A DNA stretch of 64,000 nt, taken from NCBI RefSeq assembly GCF_014290175.1, contig NZ_JACOOR010000005.1, positions 124,001 to 188,000 of the forward strand, written 5' to 3'. The position numbers and the translations under genes were made by a program. The DNA is from Anaerosacchariphilus hominis. GTDB lineage: Bacteria > Bacillota > Clostridia > Lachnospirales > Lachnospiraceae. The first letter of the stretch is position 1; each line of letters opens with the position of its first letter. The notes below the pieces were generated by a model, which did not search any database, was not told where the DNA came from, and was given only the letters and a program-made list of their open reading frames with translations. Of this stretch, positions 39,196 through 46,914 are shown piece after piece.

Positions 39196-39225
39196 ATTAT
39201 AAACGGCAGTTCCCGGATAAATCAA
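39196..39225 (-). promoter_or_regulatory. SigA-type promoter of the LytTR regulator
   Basis: Minus-strand TTGATT (39220-39225), an 18-bp spacer and TATAAT (39196-39201), located between the sigK stop and the regulator start. Confidence 0.7.
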
Positions 39226-39226
39226 G

Positions 39227-39853
39227 CTATTCCTGTAAAAAATGCTCCCGTAGCTTCTGCAGGGCGGTTTTTTCGATCCGACTGATATAAGAACGGGATA
39301 TTCCGAGCATCTGAGCAATCTCCCTCTGGGTGTATTCCTTTCTATTATAAAGGCCATACCGCATGATCAGCACCGTCCGCTCCCGCTCGGTCAGCACCTC
39401 GCCAAGCAGGGCGTAAAGCTTTCTGCTGTCTTCCTTCAGGCAGAACCGGCTGAAGGCGTCCCGTTCCCCACTTTCCATTATATCCAGCAGATGGATTTCG
39501 TTTCCTTCTTTATCCGTACCTATGGGGTCATAATAGGAGGTTTCCCGGGCGGTTTTCTTTTTGGAGCGAAAGTACATCAGGAGTTCATTCTCCACACACC
39601 GGGCCGCATAGGTGGCAAGTCTTGACCCCTTGGTGTTGTCAAATGTGGTTACGGCCTTGATGAGGCCGATGGTACCGATGGATATCAGGTCTTCGGTCTC
39701 CTCGCCTGAGCCCTGATATTTCTTTACAATATGGGCTACCAGCCGCAGATTGTGCTCCACCAGAATATCGCGCGCGTGCCCGTCGCCCTCTTTTAGCCTC
39801 TGCAAGTAATACTGCTCCTCTTCTGCCTCTAATGGTTGCGGAAACGTCTTCAA
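39227..39853 (-). CDS. sigK: RNA polymerase sporulation sigma factor SigK
   Basis: A 208-residue late mother-cell sigma factor. Region 2 (EHNLRLVAHIVKKYQGSGEE, DLISIGTIGLIKAVTTFDNT, LATYAARCVENELLMYFRSK) and region 4 (REIAQMLGISRSYISRIEKT) are complete, with no internal interruption. No long pro-sequence precedes region 1.2. The likely start is the TTG at 39853 (reading LKTFPQPLEAEEEQYYLQRL, as in homologues starting MKTFP), with GAGGTG upstream; a GTG three codons earlier is the alternative. A terminator-like hairpin covers its ribosome-binding site. Intact despite the adjacent island. Confidence 0.9.
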   Translation of the reverse strand: MKTFPQPLEAEEEQYYLQRLKEGDGHARDILVEHNLRLVAHIVKKYQGSGEETEDLISIGTIGLIKAVTTFDNTKGSRLATYAARCVENELLMYFRSKKKTARETSYYDPIGTDKEGNEIHLLDIMESGERDAFSRFCLKEDSRKLYALLGEVLTERERTVLIMRYGLYNRKEYTQREIAQMLGISRSYISRIEKTALQKLREHFLQE

Positions 39854-39926
39854 AAAAGGCACCTCACGGGCGGATTTATCTTATCTTATGATAAATCCGA
39901 CTGTGAAGTGCCTTTCCCAGTTGATT
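39822..39926. repeat. Direct repeat copy A: sigK 5' end and leader hairpin (possible att site)
   Basis: About 100 bp shared with 47311-47410 in the same orientation. The core TGCGGAAACGTCTTCAAAAAA (39837-39857) is identical over 21 bp. Outward of the core both copies fold into a long hairpin (here arms AAGGCACCTCAC...GGATTTATC and GATAAATCC...GTGAAGTGCCTT) with a minus-strand T-run. Copies A and B bracket the AT-rich island. Confidence 0.8.
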
Positions 39927-39985
39927 TGGGCCAGTACGATTTATTTTCTCTGATAAATTAGCCCCATCAAGGTTATTCCACTTTT

Positions 39986-40438
39986 CTATCTTCCATTCTG
40001 TATCATCCGTAAAAGTTTTTCAAAAGACTGGGCAAAGCGTATATCATCATCTTCTGTACGCTTTCTCGGTCCTTTCAGATGATTCTTATGAGAACTTCGT
40101 CTTGCCTTCTTATTCAGGTGCCGCTCCATAAGCAACTGATCGATATTTTCGTTCGTATACCACTTACCGGATTGGTGAATAGCATACGCACCTTTTCCAA
40201 GAGCCATAGCAGCTACCCCATAGTCCTGCGATACTACAACATCACCCTTATGGCAAATGCTAATCAGCTTATAATCTACGGCATCTGCTCCTGCTCCGAC
40301 AACAATTACTTCACTATAATCAGAAATCAGCACATGGTTCGTATCACACAGCAATGTGGTTGATATGTTGTATTTCTCTGCTATTTTCTCTACAATGCCT
40401 ACTACCGGACACGCATCTGCATCCACAAATATCTGCAT
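39986..40438 (-). CDS. DUF188 (YaiI/YqxD) family PIN-like protein
   Basis: A 150-residue YaiI/YqxD family protein. MQIFVDADACPVVGIVEKIA, VVGAGADAVDYKLISICHKG and DVVVSQDYGVAAMALGKGAY give the PIN-like acidic core, with a basic tail (RRSSHKNHLKGPRKRTEDDD). Predicted to be a nuclease-like fold of unknown role. It is the last gene of the accessory island, 120 bp before the sigK leader repeat. Confidence 0.9.
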   Translation of the reverse strand: MQIFVDADACPVVGIVEKIAEKYNISTTLLCDTNHVLISDYSEVIVVGAGADAVDYKLISICHKGDVVVSQDYGVAAMALGKGAYAIHQSGKWYTNENIDQLLMERHLNKKARRSSHKNHLKGPRKRTEDDDIRFAQSFEKLLRMIQNGR

Positions 40439-40456
40439 CCCTTGCCCTCAATTCTG

Positions 40457-40831
40457 TCATTCTTTGTAATCCACAGGTGTTCGAACCTCAATCAGATTTC
40501 CCGATGGATCATAAAATCTTACAAGCTTCTGTCCGCCCTCCAGCTCCATTAATTCTGTAACATAAGTTACAACCTCTCGGCCAGTCTCCAGTTTCTTTAT
40601 GATACCCTCTATATCGTGATCTACAAAATAAAGTTCCGTCCTATTATTATATGGTACGGTATGTAGTTTTGTACTGTCGTACCATACATCCGCGTCCTGC
40701 AATACCAGTCCCTCAGACATAATTACATTGCCTTCCAGTCTTGTAACCACACGCAGTCCAAACAGTTCCTCATAAAATTTTATAGACTCTTCGATATCGT
40801 CCACAATAATCAAAACATTTTTCAAACTCAT
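40457..40831 (-). CDS. VOC/glyoxalase family protein
   Basis: A 124-residue single-module VOC protein: LKNVLIIVDDIEESIKFYEE and KLVRFYDPSGNLIEVRTPVD are the two ends of the paired beta-alpha-beta-beta-beta unit. The substrate is unknown; such small members include glyoxalases and resistance proteins. It lies 18 bp upstream of the DUF188 gene, in the AT-rich island. Confidence 0.85.
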   Translation of the reverse strand: MSLKNVLIIVDDIEESIKFYEELFGLRVVTRLEGNVIMSEGLVLQDADVWYDSTKLHTVPYNNRTELYFVDHDIEGIIKKLETGREVVTYVTELMELEGGQKLVRFYDPSGNLIEVRTPVDYKE

Positions 40832-40897
40832 GAATTATGCCCTTTTCACTTTTTGAAGCTGCGTCGTAATGACAGCTGTGAAGTACTCCTACCATAC

Positions 40898-41299
40898 CTA
40901 TAGATTCATTTGCACTTTTTCAAGCAACAATACATCTGCTGGAAGCCAATTTACGCAGCAAAGTGATTCTTTGTTTAACCACCGCGCAGCTTCATGTTCT
41001 TTCAACACAAGATCTCCCCTGCAGATTTCACACCAAAAGCATTCCATCGAAAGATGAAAGTCCGGATAATCGAACTCAATTGTATCAATCAAATCACCTA
41101 CGGCTATTTCTGTGTCAAGTTCTTCCAGGATTTCACGTTTTAATGCTTCTTGCGGTGTCTCGCCAGATTCAATTTTTCCACCAGGAAATTCCCAGCCCCC
41201 TTTGAAATCTCCATATCCACGTTGTGTAGCAAAAATAATCGGTTCTCCATCTTCATTAACAGCTTTTATTACAGCTGCCACAACTTTTATCGTCCTCAT
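40898..41299 (-). CDS. NUDIX hydrolase ((d)NTP pyrophosphohydrolase, MutT-like)
   Basis: A 133-residue NUDIX enzyme with an intact box: GWEFPGGKIESGETPQEALK followed by REILEELDTEIAVG (GX5EX7REUXEEXGU form). MutT/CTP pyrophosphohydrolase-like enzymes hydrolyse damaged or non-canonical nucleoside triphosphates. It lies 11 bp after the PLD-helicase gene and is probably in one operon with it, a pairing I recall from other Firmicutes. Confidence 0.9.
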   Translation of the reverse strand: MRTIKVVAAVIKAVNEDGEPIIFATQRGYGDFKGGWEFPGGKIESGETPQEALKREILEELDTEIAVGDLIDTIEFDYPDFHLSMECFWCEICRGDLVLKEHEAARWLNKESLCCVNWLPADVLLLEKVQMNL

Positions 41300-41310
41300 A
41301 TATCCTCCAC

Positions 41311-44262
41311 TTAAGAATTCACGATATATTCATAAATATCTTCCCGTACCGGGACATCAAGTATCCACTCTATTTCCACTGCTGTTTTTTGGGTATTAGC
41401 CATTGTAATTTCTTTTACGCTTCCACTTGCTGTCATATGTCCCAGATAATAAAATTCTTTCGAAATCTTATCGTCCTTATTTTTTCTTACAAAAAGCTCC
41501 ACTTGAATACCTCGTTCCTTTGCTTTCAAGAAATTCTGCACATCTTCCGACTGTAAACTTCTTCCTGATTTTGAAATAGCAATCAAACGATCCCGAAATC
41601 CTGGTACAAAATGATCTTCATATTTTGTAGTATCGCTAATATTCTCGGCCTTATCATAATTGATGAACACTGGAAATGTCTTTGTCTTTTTATCAAACTT
41701 ATATCCGCCAATATTTAATGGCACTTCGTTCTGCTCCCAGTTAAGCAGGCGACAGACATCTTCATAGGTATATTTCTGATATAAAACCAAATCTGTCCGA
41801 TCATATGTCTTTATATAATTTCTTTCATATCGGCGAATGCCAAATTCAACTAATTCTTGAAGGACCTCATAAAACTCATTATGTTCCATCATCTGCATAA
41901 ATGTCTTTGTCGGTTTATAATCTGTTCCTTCTTTCTCAATAAATACACATTGAGAATAAGTCTTCTTACTTGCTCCGGCAGGGAACTCATTTGTCATAAC
42001 ATTTATAATGTTTTCTCTCTGATTCTGACCAATAGCTTTTCCATACCCCTTCATATCTTCCAAAAGACCTGCAAATAAGCCAGACTTTGATAATCCGTGA
42101 GCATACGCCATCATTCTTTTCAACATCTGAAGCTCTTGAATTCTTTTTCCACTTGCCAGCTTTTTTGAAACGAACTCTATAACCTTTTCTTCGTCCTCCG
42201 ACAAACGAATGTTATATTCTTTCTCATATTTTACCAGGAACTTATAGTATGAGCCAAGATTGTTGTTATCAAAAATACGAATGACATCCATTTCACCGTA
42301 GTCATCAAAATCACACAGCCTGGGAATTCGTCCGAGCTTGTTCTTTAGATTTGTGTAGTTCTCTCGGATAAGCTTTATATCGCTAAAGTTTGCATTATCT
42401 ACAGACGCAAATATTTTCTTTCTACTAATCTCATCAAAATGTATGGTAGACGCACCAGGAATTACTCTTCCACCCTCCATGACATATCTGCGAATATTAT
42501 CTTTATTATAGGTTCTGTCCCCTGATAATGCGATTGGAATCATAAAATTATTGTTGTAATTTCCGATAAAATCAAGAATTACTACATATTCTTTTCCGTA
42601 TGCTTTTCTGAGTCCTCGTCCCAACTGCTGGATAAACACAATCGGGGATTGTGTTGGTCTAAGCATAATAACCTGATTTACTTCTACAATATCAACACCT
42701 TCGTTTAAGATTTCGACAGAAAAAATATAATCCAACGGCTCATTATCTTCTGTTGCATCTTCTTCATTCATGGCAAGTCTCTCAAACGCAGCCTGTCTAT
42801 CCTGTTCAGAAGCACTGCCATTCAACGCAATCGTTCTGAACTTCCGACCTGTGGAAGGATTCATCGTGTGATTAAATTTATTTGCTAATTCTTCCGATTC
42901 CTTAATACTGCTACAGAAAATCAGCCCTTTCACCTTATCCCCACTATATCCATAATAGTCAGCCTGATTGATAATATGCTTTACCCTTTCATCACTGGTC
43001 AGCATAGTAAAATCTCTTCTGACCCCTTTTTCATCTCCGATAATTTCCAAATCGGTAATGCCAAAATAGTGGAATGTACAAAGAAGATTCTCCTCCATCG
43101 CCTGTTGTAATCGAATTTCGTATGCAATTTGATAGTTGAATAGCTCGTAAACATTTCTTCCTTCTATGCTATCATCTCTTTTATCCGGAGTAGCTGTCAT
43201 TCCCAGCCAAAGTTTTGGAGTAAAATGATTCATCACTTTCTGATATGTATCTGCCGGAACATGGTGGGCTTCATCTAATACAATACAATCGAATGTATCT
43301 TTTTTATACTGAAGCAAATGTTCATCTCGATTCAATGTCTGTACTGTCGCAAACACATAATCTGCGTCATATTCATGGTATCCGGCACCGACCAGTCCCA
43401 TTGAAACGGACCTGGCAAATACTTTTTCATAAGACTTCTTTGTCTGTCTTGCCAGCTGGCCGCGATGAACCAAGAACAGTACTCGTTTAAACCCAAGTTC
43501 TCTCATTGCAAATGCAGACGCATAGGTCTTCCCCGTACCAGTCGCAGAAATCAAAAGTGCTCTATCCTCACCAGCCTCCAGAATTTTTCTCAAATTCGTA
43601 ATAAACCCCACCTGCATACTGTTTGGCTGCAGTTTATATTTTTCAATTGAAATGATTTCTTCCTGTTTTGCAATCTCACGCTGGTGCTTGATGATCTCAT
43701 ATTGCTCGCTATACTTCTCATAGAACTCATCAAACGATAATGCATAGTTTGAATTCCATAATTCATTGAATTCAGCAATAATTTCCTGCGCTATTTCTCC
43801 CTGTTCTGTTGAAATTAACTTTGTATTCCACTCTCTATTACTCGTAAGTGCTGCGCTTGTGATATTAGAACTGCCAATAATAATACGATAAATTTCTTCC
43901 TTCTTGAAAATATAACCCTTTGTGTGAAATCCTTCCTTAGCAGCTTCTACATCATACATTTTAAGTGTGATATTGGATAATTCGTTGAGTTTTTTCAAAG
44001 CTCTAGGCTCACTGAAATTCAAATAATTGGTTGTAAGAATTTCACCTTCAATATTTCTCTCCTCAAGCTCTTTCAATGTTTGAAGAAGAGGGGTAATACC
44101 ATTCATCGTAATAAATGCTACGCTTATCTGGAAACTATCACATGCCAAAAGTTCGTCCTCAATAGACGAAAATACTTTCTTTCCTGCTTTATGATTATTG
44201 GATACAAATTCTGGTCTATATATTGTTTGAAACAACGGAACCGTCGATGTATGCTGTTTCAA
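41311..44262 (-). CDS. PLD nuclease-like / SF2 helicase / DUF3427 protein (5' end frameshifted)
   Basis: The large frame gives 983 residues. A PLD-like domain comes first (EGFHTKGYIFKKEEIYRIII with HxK, GSSNITSAALTSNREWN). A superfamily 2 helicase follows: Walker A ISATGTGKTYASAFAM near residue 235, DEAHH near 335, MTATPDKRDD, and motif VI QQLGRGLRKAYGKEY. The end is a DUF3427-like region. The native N-terminus (MGKIDEVRLGFETAYID) is encoded just upstream in another frame. The long frame can start only at a TTG (44262) or later, so expression may be impaired. A defence or DNA-repair role is inferred. Confidence 0.85.
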   Translation of the reverse strand: MKQHTSTVPLFQTIYRPEFVSNNHKAGKKVFSSIEDELLACDSFQISVAFITMNGITPLLQTLKELEERNIEGEILTTNYLNFSEPRALKKLNELSNITLKMYDVEAAKEGFHTKGYIFKKEEIYRIIIGSSNITSAALTSNREWNTKLISTEQGEIAQEIIAEFNELWNSNYALSFDEFYEKYSEQYEIIKHQREIAKQEEIISIEKYKLQPNSMQVGFITNLRKILEAGEDRALLISATGTGKTYASAFAMRELGFKRVLFLVHRGQLARQTKKSYEKVFARSVSMGLVGAGYHEYDADYVFATVQTLNRDEHLLQYKKDTFDCIVLDEAHHVPADTYQKVMNHFTPKLWLGMTATPDKRDDSIEGRNVYELFNYQIAYEIRLQQAMEENLLCTFHYFGITDLEIIGDEKGVRRDFTMLTSDERVKHIINQADYYGYSGDKVKGLIFCSSIKESEELANKFNHTMNPSTGRKFRTIALNGSASEQDRQAAFERLAMNEEDATEDNEPLDYIFSVEILNEGVDIVEVNQVIMLRPTQSPIVFIQQLGRGLRKAYGKEYVVILDFIGNYNNNFMIPIALSGDRTYNKDNIRRYVMEGGRVIPGASTIHFDEISRKKIFASVDNANFSDIKLIRENYTNLKNKLGRIPRLCDFDDYGEMDVIRIFDNNNLGSYYKFLVKYEKEYNIRLSEDEEKVIEFVSKKLASGKRIQELQMLKRMMAYAHGLSKSGLFAGLLEDMKGYGKAIGQNQRENIINVMTNEFPAGASKKTYSQCVFIEKEGTDYKPTKTFMQMMEHNEFYEVLQELVEFGIRRYERNYIKTYDRTDLVLYQKYTYEDVCRLLNWEQNEVPLNIGGYKFDKKTKTFPVFINYDKAENISDTTKYEDHFVPGFRDRLIAISKSGRSLQSEDVQNFLKAKERGIQVELFVRKNKDDKISKEFYYLGHMTASGSVKEITMANTQKTAVEIEWILDVPVREDIYEYIVNS

Positions 44263-44293
44263 ATCCTAATCGTACTTCATCAATCTTCCCCAT
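44216..44293 (-). pseudogene. Displaced N-terminal codons of the PLD-helicase gene
   Basis: The ATG at 44293 has GGAGAAAGAG upstream and encodes MGKIDEVRLGFETAYIDGSV, the expected start of the family, but reads into TAG at 44218-44216. The family sequence SNNIYRPEF continues in the other frame across AATATATAG. One extra AT unit would restore the frame (AAT ATA TAT AGA CCA). A 2-bp loss in a short AT repeat, or an assembly error, explains it. Confidence 0.7.
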
Positions 44294-44355
44294 ATCTCTT
44301 TCTCCATTATTTTTCTTCAATCCCCTGCTACTAGTATATTCTTTTCCCCACTCAC

Positions 44356-44442
44356 TTTCAAATGTTTTTATCATAACAAACCTTTTTGATTCGCTATCTT
44401 CGGAAAAAGTAAGGGAACAGGCCAGATAGACTTGTTCCCTTA
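44356..44442. repeat. Island direct repeat, copy 1 (87 bp)
   Basis: About 93% identical to 46578-46663, same orientation. It contains TTTTTATCATAACAA, TTTTTGATTCG and an AAGGGAACAGG...CTTGTTCCCTT hairpin that may work as a terminator. The two copies bracket 2.1 kb with gene fragments and the XRE module. Confidence 0.85.
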
Positions 44443-44471
44443 AAACCACTATTAATTATTCGTTTCTTTTG

Positions 44472-44993
44472 TCACATATTTTCCTGCATTCCTGCCTCTA
44501 CCATTTCCCTAAGAATCACTCTGGCACGCCTTTGCTTTACTTGCAACAATATTTCCGCCTGATGTGATGTTATTTTTCCATTTTCTTTTATATATTCAAG
44601 TACCTTTGTTTGTTGCTTTCTCATGATTTTGTTATCTGCACTTCTTATCGGCACTCTCACATTGTTATCGGCACTTTTTATTTCCTGTTTATCTGCTACA
44701 AAATCATAAGAATATTCATCATTCAAAGGCACAATAGTCTTAAACACATCACCCTCTATAAATTCCGGTTCCTGCCCTGAATAATATTTACTATACTTAA
44801 ATAAATTATGTACGCCAGAACCAAGTTGATCGGCATAACCAATATTTCTGAAAAATGCCGCTATAATCGGATTTTTAGGATTGGGTTCTATATTATCTGC
44901 TGTAATAAAGCCTTCCCTGGTTGCCCTGTTTGCATTTTCCACATACATATGCTCTTTTTCAATTACAAATTTTGCAGTATAACATTGAGATTC
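44472..44993 (-). pseudogene. C-terminal fragment of an AlbA_2/Schlafen-type ATP-binding regulator
   Basis: The reading frame KFVIEKEHMYVENANRATRE, IIAAFFRNIGYADQLGSGVH, FIEGDVFKTIVPLN matches the C-terminal third (HATPase_c_4-like region plus winged helix) of RNA-binding/AlbA_2 transcriptional regulators that are normally 400-500 residues. A stop codon at 44994-44996 closes the frame upstream and the N-terminal domain is missing. The C-terminal part includes a winged-helix block (GKITSHQAEILLQVKQRRAR). Any in-frame ATG product from 44948 would be 158 residues. Confidence 0.7.
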
Positions 44994-45067
44994 TTATGCT
45001 TTTTTCGTTGACATTTAATACTGTTCAATGTATCATATAATCAAGAAATGGGTTTGTTACCGTACGG

Positions 45068-45595
45068 CTATTGCTCAAGCGGGGTGCTCGTTTCTTTTTT
45101 TATGTTCACCAAGTCATACAGATATAAATATCCGTCTGCAGCATGTCGTATCAACATTTCTATCCTGAATATATTAAATCGTTCAAGTTCTCCAGTATCA
45201 TTGTTATATACTGGGAGTGCAAACCTTGTCGTAAACCTATACCAGCCAAACTTTGCATCAACATTATGCTTTCCTTTAAAGTTTTCCTGCCATCGTCTAT
45301 TCGTAGCACATTGAAGAAGCATAGGAATTCCCTGGGTAGCATTAGCCTTTGCTTTCGCATTCGCTCCATATAATCTTTTGGTATCTACAGATCCTTTTAA
45401 TTCTCCTGGAAAATCTGAACCAATATAGACTTGATCCGAGGTTTCGACTACTTCATAGCAATTTCCTATGTATTCTTTTAAATACTGCTCAACTTCTTCC
45501 CAATTGATATTCCTCTTCCCTTTAAAACGAATATCACTGATCACAACAATTTTCTTTCCATCCAAATCTGATATTACGCTTATTTTCTTATCCAC
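45068..45595 (-). CDS. Possible stand-alone BECR-fold (PBECR-type) RNase toxin-like protein
   Basis: A 175-residue protein with a GTG start and AAAGGAG. I do not know a named stand-alone family. The segment VYIGSDFPGELKGSVDTKRL...NANATQGIP-like KANATQGIPMLLQCATNRRW and FGWYRFTTRFALPVY, RNIFRIEMLIRHAADGYLYL resembles, from memory, C-terminal domains of large phage/conjugative polyvalent proteins classed as Barnase-EndoU-ColicinE5/D-RelE-like nucleases. It lies downstream of an XRE gene and has an identical-type palindromic operator 23 bp before its start, so a toxin-like, autoregulated module is inferred. Confidence 0.6.
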   Translation of the reverse strand: MDKKISVISDLDGKKIVVISDIRFKGKRNINWEEVEQYLKEYIGNCYEVVETSDQVYIGSDFPGELKGSVDTKRLYGANAKAKANATQGIPMLLQCATNRRWQENFKGKHNVDAKFGWYRFTTRFALPVYNNDTGELERFNIFRIEMLIRHAADGYLYLYDLVNIKKETSTPLEQ

Positions 45596-45617
45596 TAAAT
45601 ACTCTCCTTTCCAACTT

Positions 45618-45632
45618 GACGCATTGCGTTAT
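45618..45632. promoter_or_regulatory. Palindromic operator, copy at the nuclease-like gene
   Basis: GACGCATTGCGTTAT, core ACGCA-T-TGCGT, 23 bp upstream of the GTG start at 45595. 14 of 15 bases match the copy upstream of the XRE gene. Confidence 0.7.
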
Positions 45633-45696
45633 GCTTATGGTAAAAAAATATACAAAAAATACTATGATAACTGATAACCCTTCCTTGAACTAATTC

Positions 45697-45748
45697 TTGG
45701 ACTGGAAATCATCTTATCTTGAACTAAATATAATTATTTCCAGTCCAA
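45697..45748 (-). terminator. Stem-loop after the XRE gene
   Basis: A 13-bp perfect inverted repeat (TTGGACTGGAAAT / ATTTCCAGTCCAA) with a 26-nt AT-rich loop between the XRE gene and the second operator. There is no U-tract, so it may be a partial terminator or an mRNA structure. Confidence 0.5.
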
Positions 45749-45767
45749 CAAATCATCAGTACCACCT

Positions 45768-45965
45768 TTAAATATCTTCACTTTTGATTCGACGCTCTAT
45801 TTCCGCTCTGTATTTCAACAATCGCAGTAAATAATCCGGAAGCTCTCTTTTCTCTGCTTCCCAATCCTGAATCGTTCGATATGGAATACCATAGTAATCG
45901 CTGAACTCACGTCTGTTCATTCCCATTTTTTCTCTTAGCTCTTTTACTTCTTTTCCTCTACTCAT
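45768..45965 (-). CDS. XRE-family helix-turn-helix regulator (65 aa)
   Basis: A 65-residue DNA-binding protein that is almost entirely an HTH domain: KELREKMGMNRREFSDYYGI, PYRTIQDWEAEKRELPDYLL, then a basic/acidic tail helix. It has a good promoter and a palindromic operator just downstream of that promoter, suggesting autorepression. It precedes the nuclease-like gene, the usual antitoxin-first order, and likely controls both genes through the shared operator. Confidence 0.82.
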   Translation of the reverse strand: MSRGKEVKELREKMGMNRREFSDYYGIPYRTIQDWEAEKRELPDYLLRLLKYRAEIERRIKSEDI

Positions 45966-45987
45966 CTTCTTTATTCCACCATTATTT

Positions 45988-46002
45988 AACGCATTGCGTT
46001 AT
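45988..46002. promoter_or_regulatory. Palindromic operator, copy at the XRE gene
   Basis: AACGCATTGCGTTAT, perfect palindrome AACGCA-T-TGCGTT at 45988-46000. It lies 23 bp upstream of the XRE ATG and right after the -10 box, a position suited to repression. Confidence 0.75.
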
Positions 46003-46005
46003 CTA

Positions 46006-46035
46006 ATGATAAGTCATTGCGAGTCAGTTTGTCAA
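46006..46035 (-). promoter_or_regulatory. SigA-type promoter of the XRE module
   Basis: Minus-strand TTGACA (46030-46035), an 18-bp spacer and TATCAT (46006-46011), immediately upstream of the palindromic operator. Confidence 0.75.
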
Positions 46036-46148
46036 TCACCTTCTTTATCAAATTTTATTGCCCACAATAGAAAAGACAGATCCGAACCCCTTGTAAATCA
46101 AGGCTTTTCGTCCTGTCATTAATATAACCCATACTCCCGTTGCAGAAA

Positions 46149-46573
46149 TTAAGTTTCTTTTCTATATGGTTTACTGATATTTAAATTTTCTCCATTTAGC
46201 ATTTTTACCATTTCATAAGAATATTCACTTACATTTGACGGATTGATAATATAGGATTGATGAATCATCAAAAAATCAGCTGGAAGATTTTCTGCGATGC
46301 TCTTTAGCTTTCCATAAAATTCTTCTTTTCCATCTTTCTTTACAATGATTATTTTCTTATCCATACTCATAAGATAAGCAATATCTTTTAACGGAACCCT
46401 AAAAACAGAATTTCCTTTTTGAAATTCAAATCATTTTGTATACTTTCGCCGGGATACCATACCTCAATTTCGACTTTCATCCCTAGCTCTTTTGAAAGCC
46501 CGTAAATCCGCTCTTCCAAAACAGGACATAAAATCTTGTCGTCATCACAAATTCCAATCTTATACATGGTCAT
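46149..46573 (-). pseudogene. Decayed LytTR-family response regulator
   Basis: Two broken pieces in order. The N-terminal receiver start (MTMYKIGICDDDKILCPVLE ... NDLNFKKEILFLGFR, 46388-46573) stops where the phospho-acceptor region should be. A C-terminal LytTR piece (KKDGKEEFYGKLKSIAENLP ... MIHQSYIINPSNVSEYSYEM, 46149-46370) lies in a separate frame. The middle of the receiver and linker is missing, so this is a remnant of an AgrA-like regulator. Confidence 0.75.
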
Positions 46574-46577
46574 GTCC

Positions 46578-46663
46578 TTTCAAAGGTTTTTATCATAACA
46601 ACCCTTTTTGATTCGGTATCTTCGGAAAAGTAAGGGAACAGGCCAGGTAGGCTTGTTCCCTTA
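46578..46663. repeat. Island direct repeat, copy 2 (86 bp)
   Basis: Partner of 44356-44442, about 93% identical with one 1-bp gap. The hairpin AAGGGAACAGG...CTTGTTCCCTT is followed on the plus strand by ACTTTTTC. Confidence 0.85.
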
Positions 46664-46670
46664 CTTTTTC

Positions 46671-46913
46671 TTATGCAACATTCAGTTTTGAAACCCGATC
46701 GATATATTCCTTCATATCCTCTATATATTCATATGGTGCATACTCTGGATAAATATCCGGCGAATCCAGTACTACTATCTGCACCCCTTCTGCTCGAATC
46801 GCTTCCAATGTTCCCGGCAGACATCTTGCCTCATTCGGTGTCTTGCAACTGTAGGCTATGCAACCCTGCTTGTCAAAAATCTTTGCAATTACATAGATTT
46901 TTTTATCTCCCAT
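46671..46913 (-). CDS. DUF6718-like small protein (80 aa)
   Basis: An 80-residue protein, MGDKKIYVIAKIFDKQGCIA, then AYSCKTPNEARCLPGTLEAI and IQ-type VQIVVLDSPDIYPEYAPYEY. I believe it matches DUF6718, of unknown function and common in Clostridia. It overlaps the stop of a broken upstream frame by a few bases, so it was probably the second gene of a small operon. A GTG three codons upstream is possible. Confidence 0.65.
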   Translation of the reverse strand: MGDKKIYVIAKIFDKQGCIAYSCKTPNEARCLPGTLEAIRAEGVQIVVLDSPDIYPEYAPYEYIEDMKEYIDRVSKLNVA

Positions 46914-46914
46914 T

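Noticed and set aside
39227..39853. sigK interrupted by a classic skin element
   Set aside because: Regions 2 and 4 are continuous in one frame; only a duplicated 5' end lies at the far side of the island.
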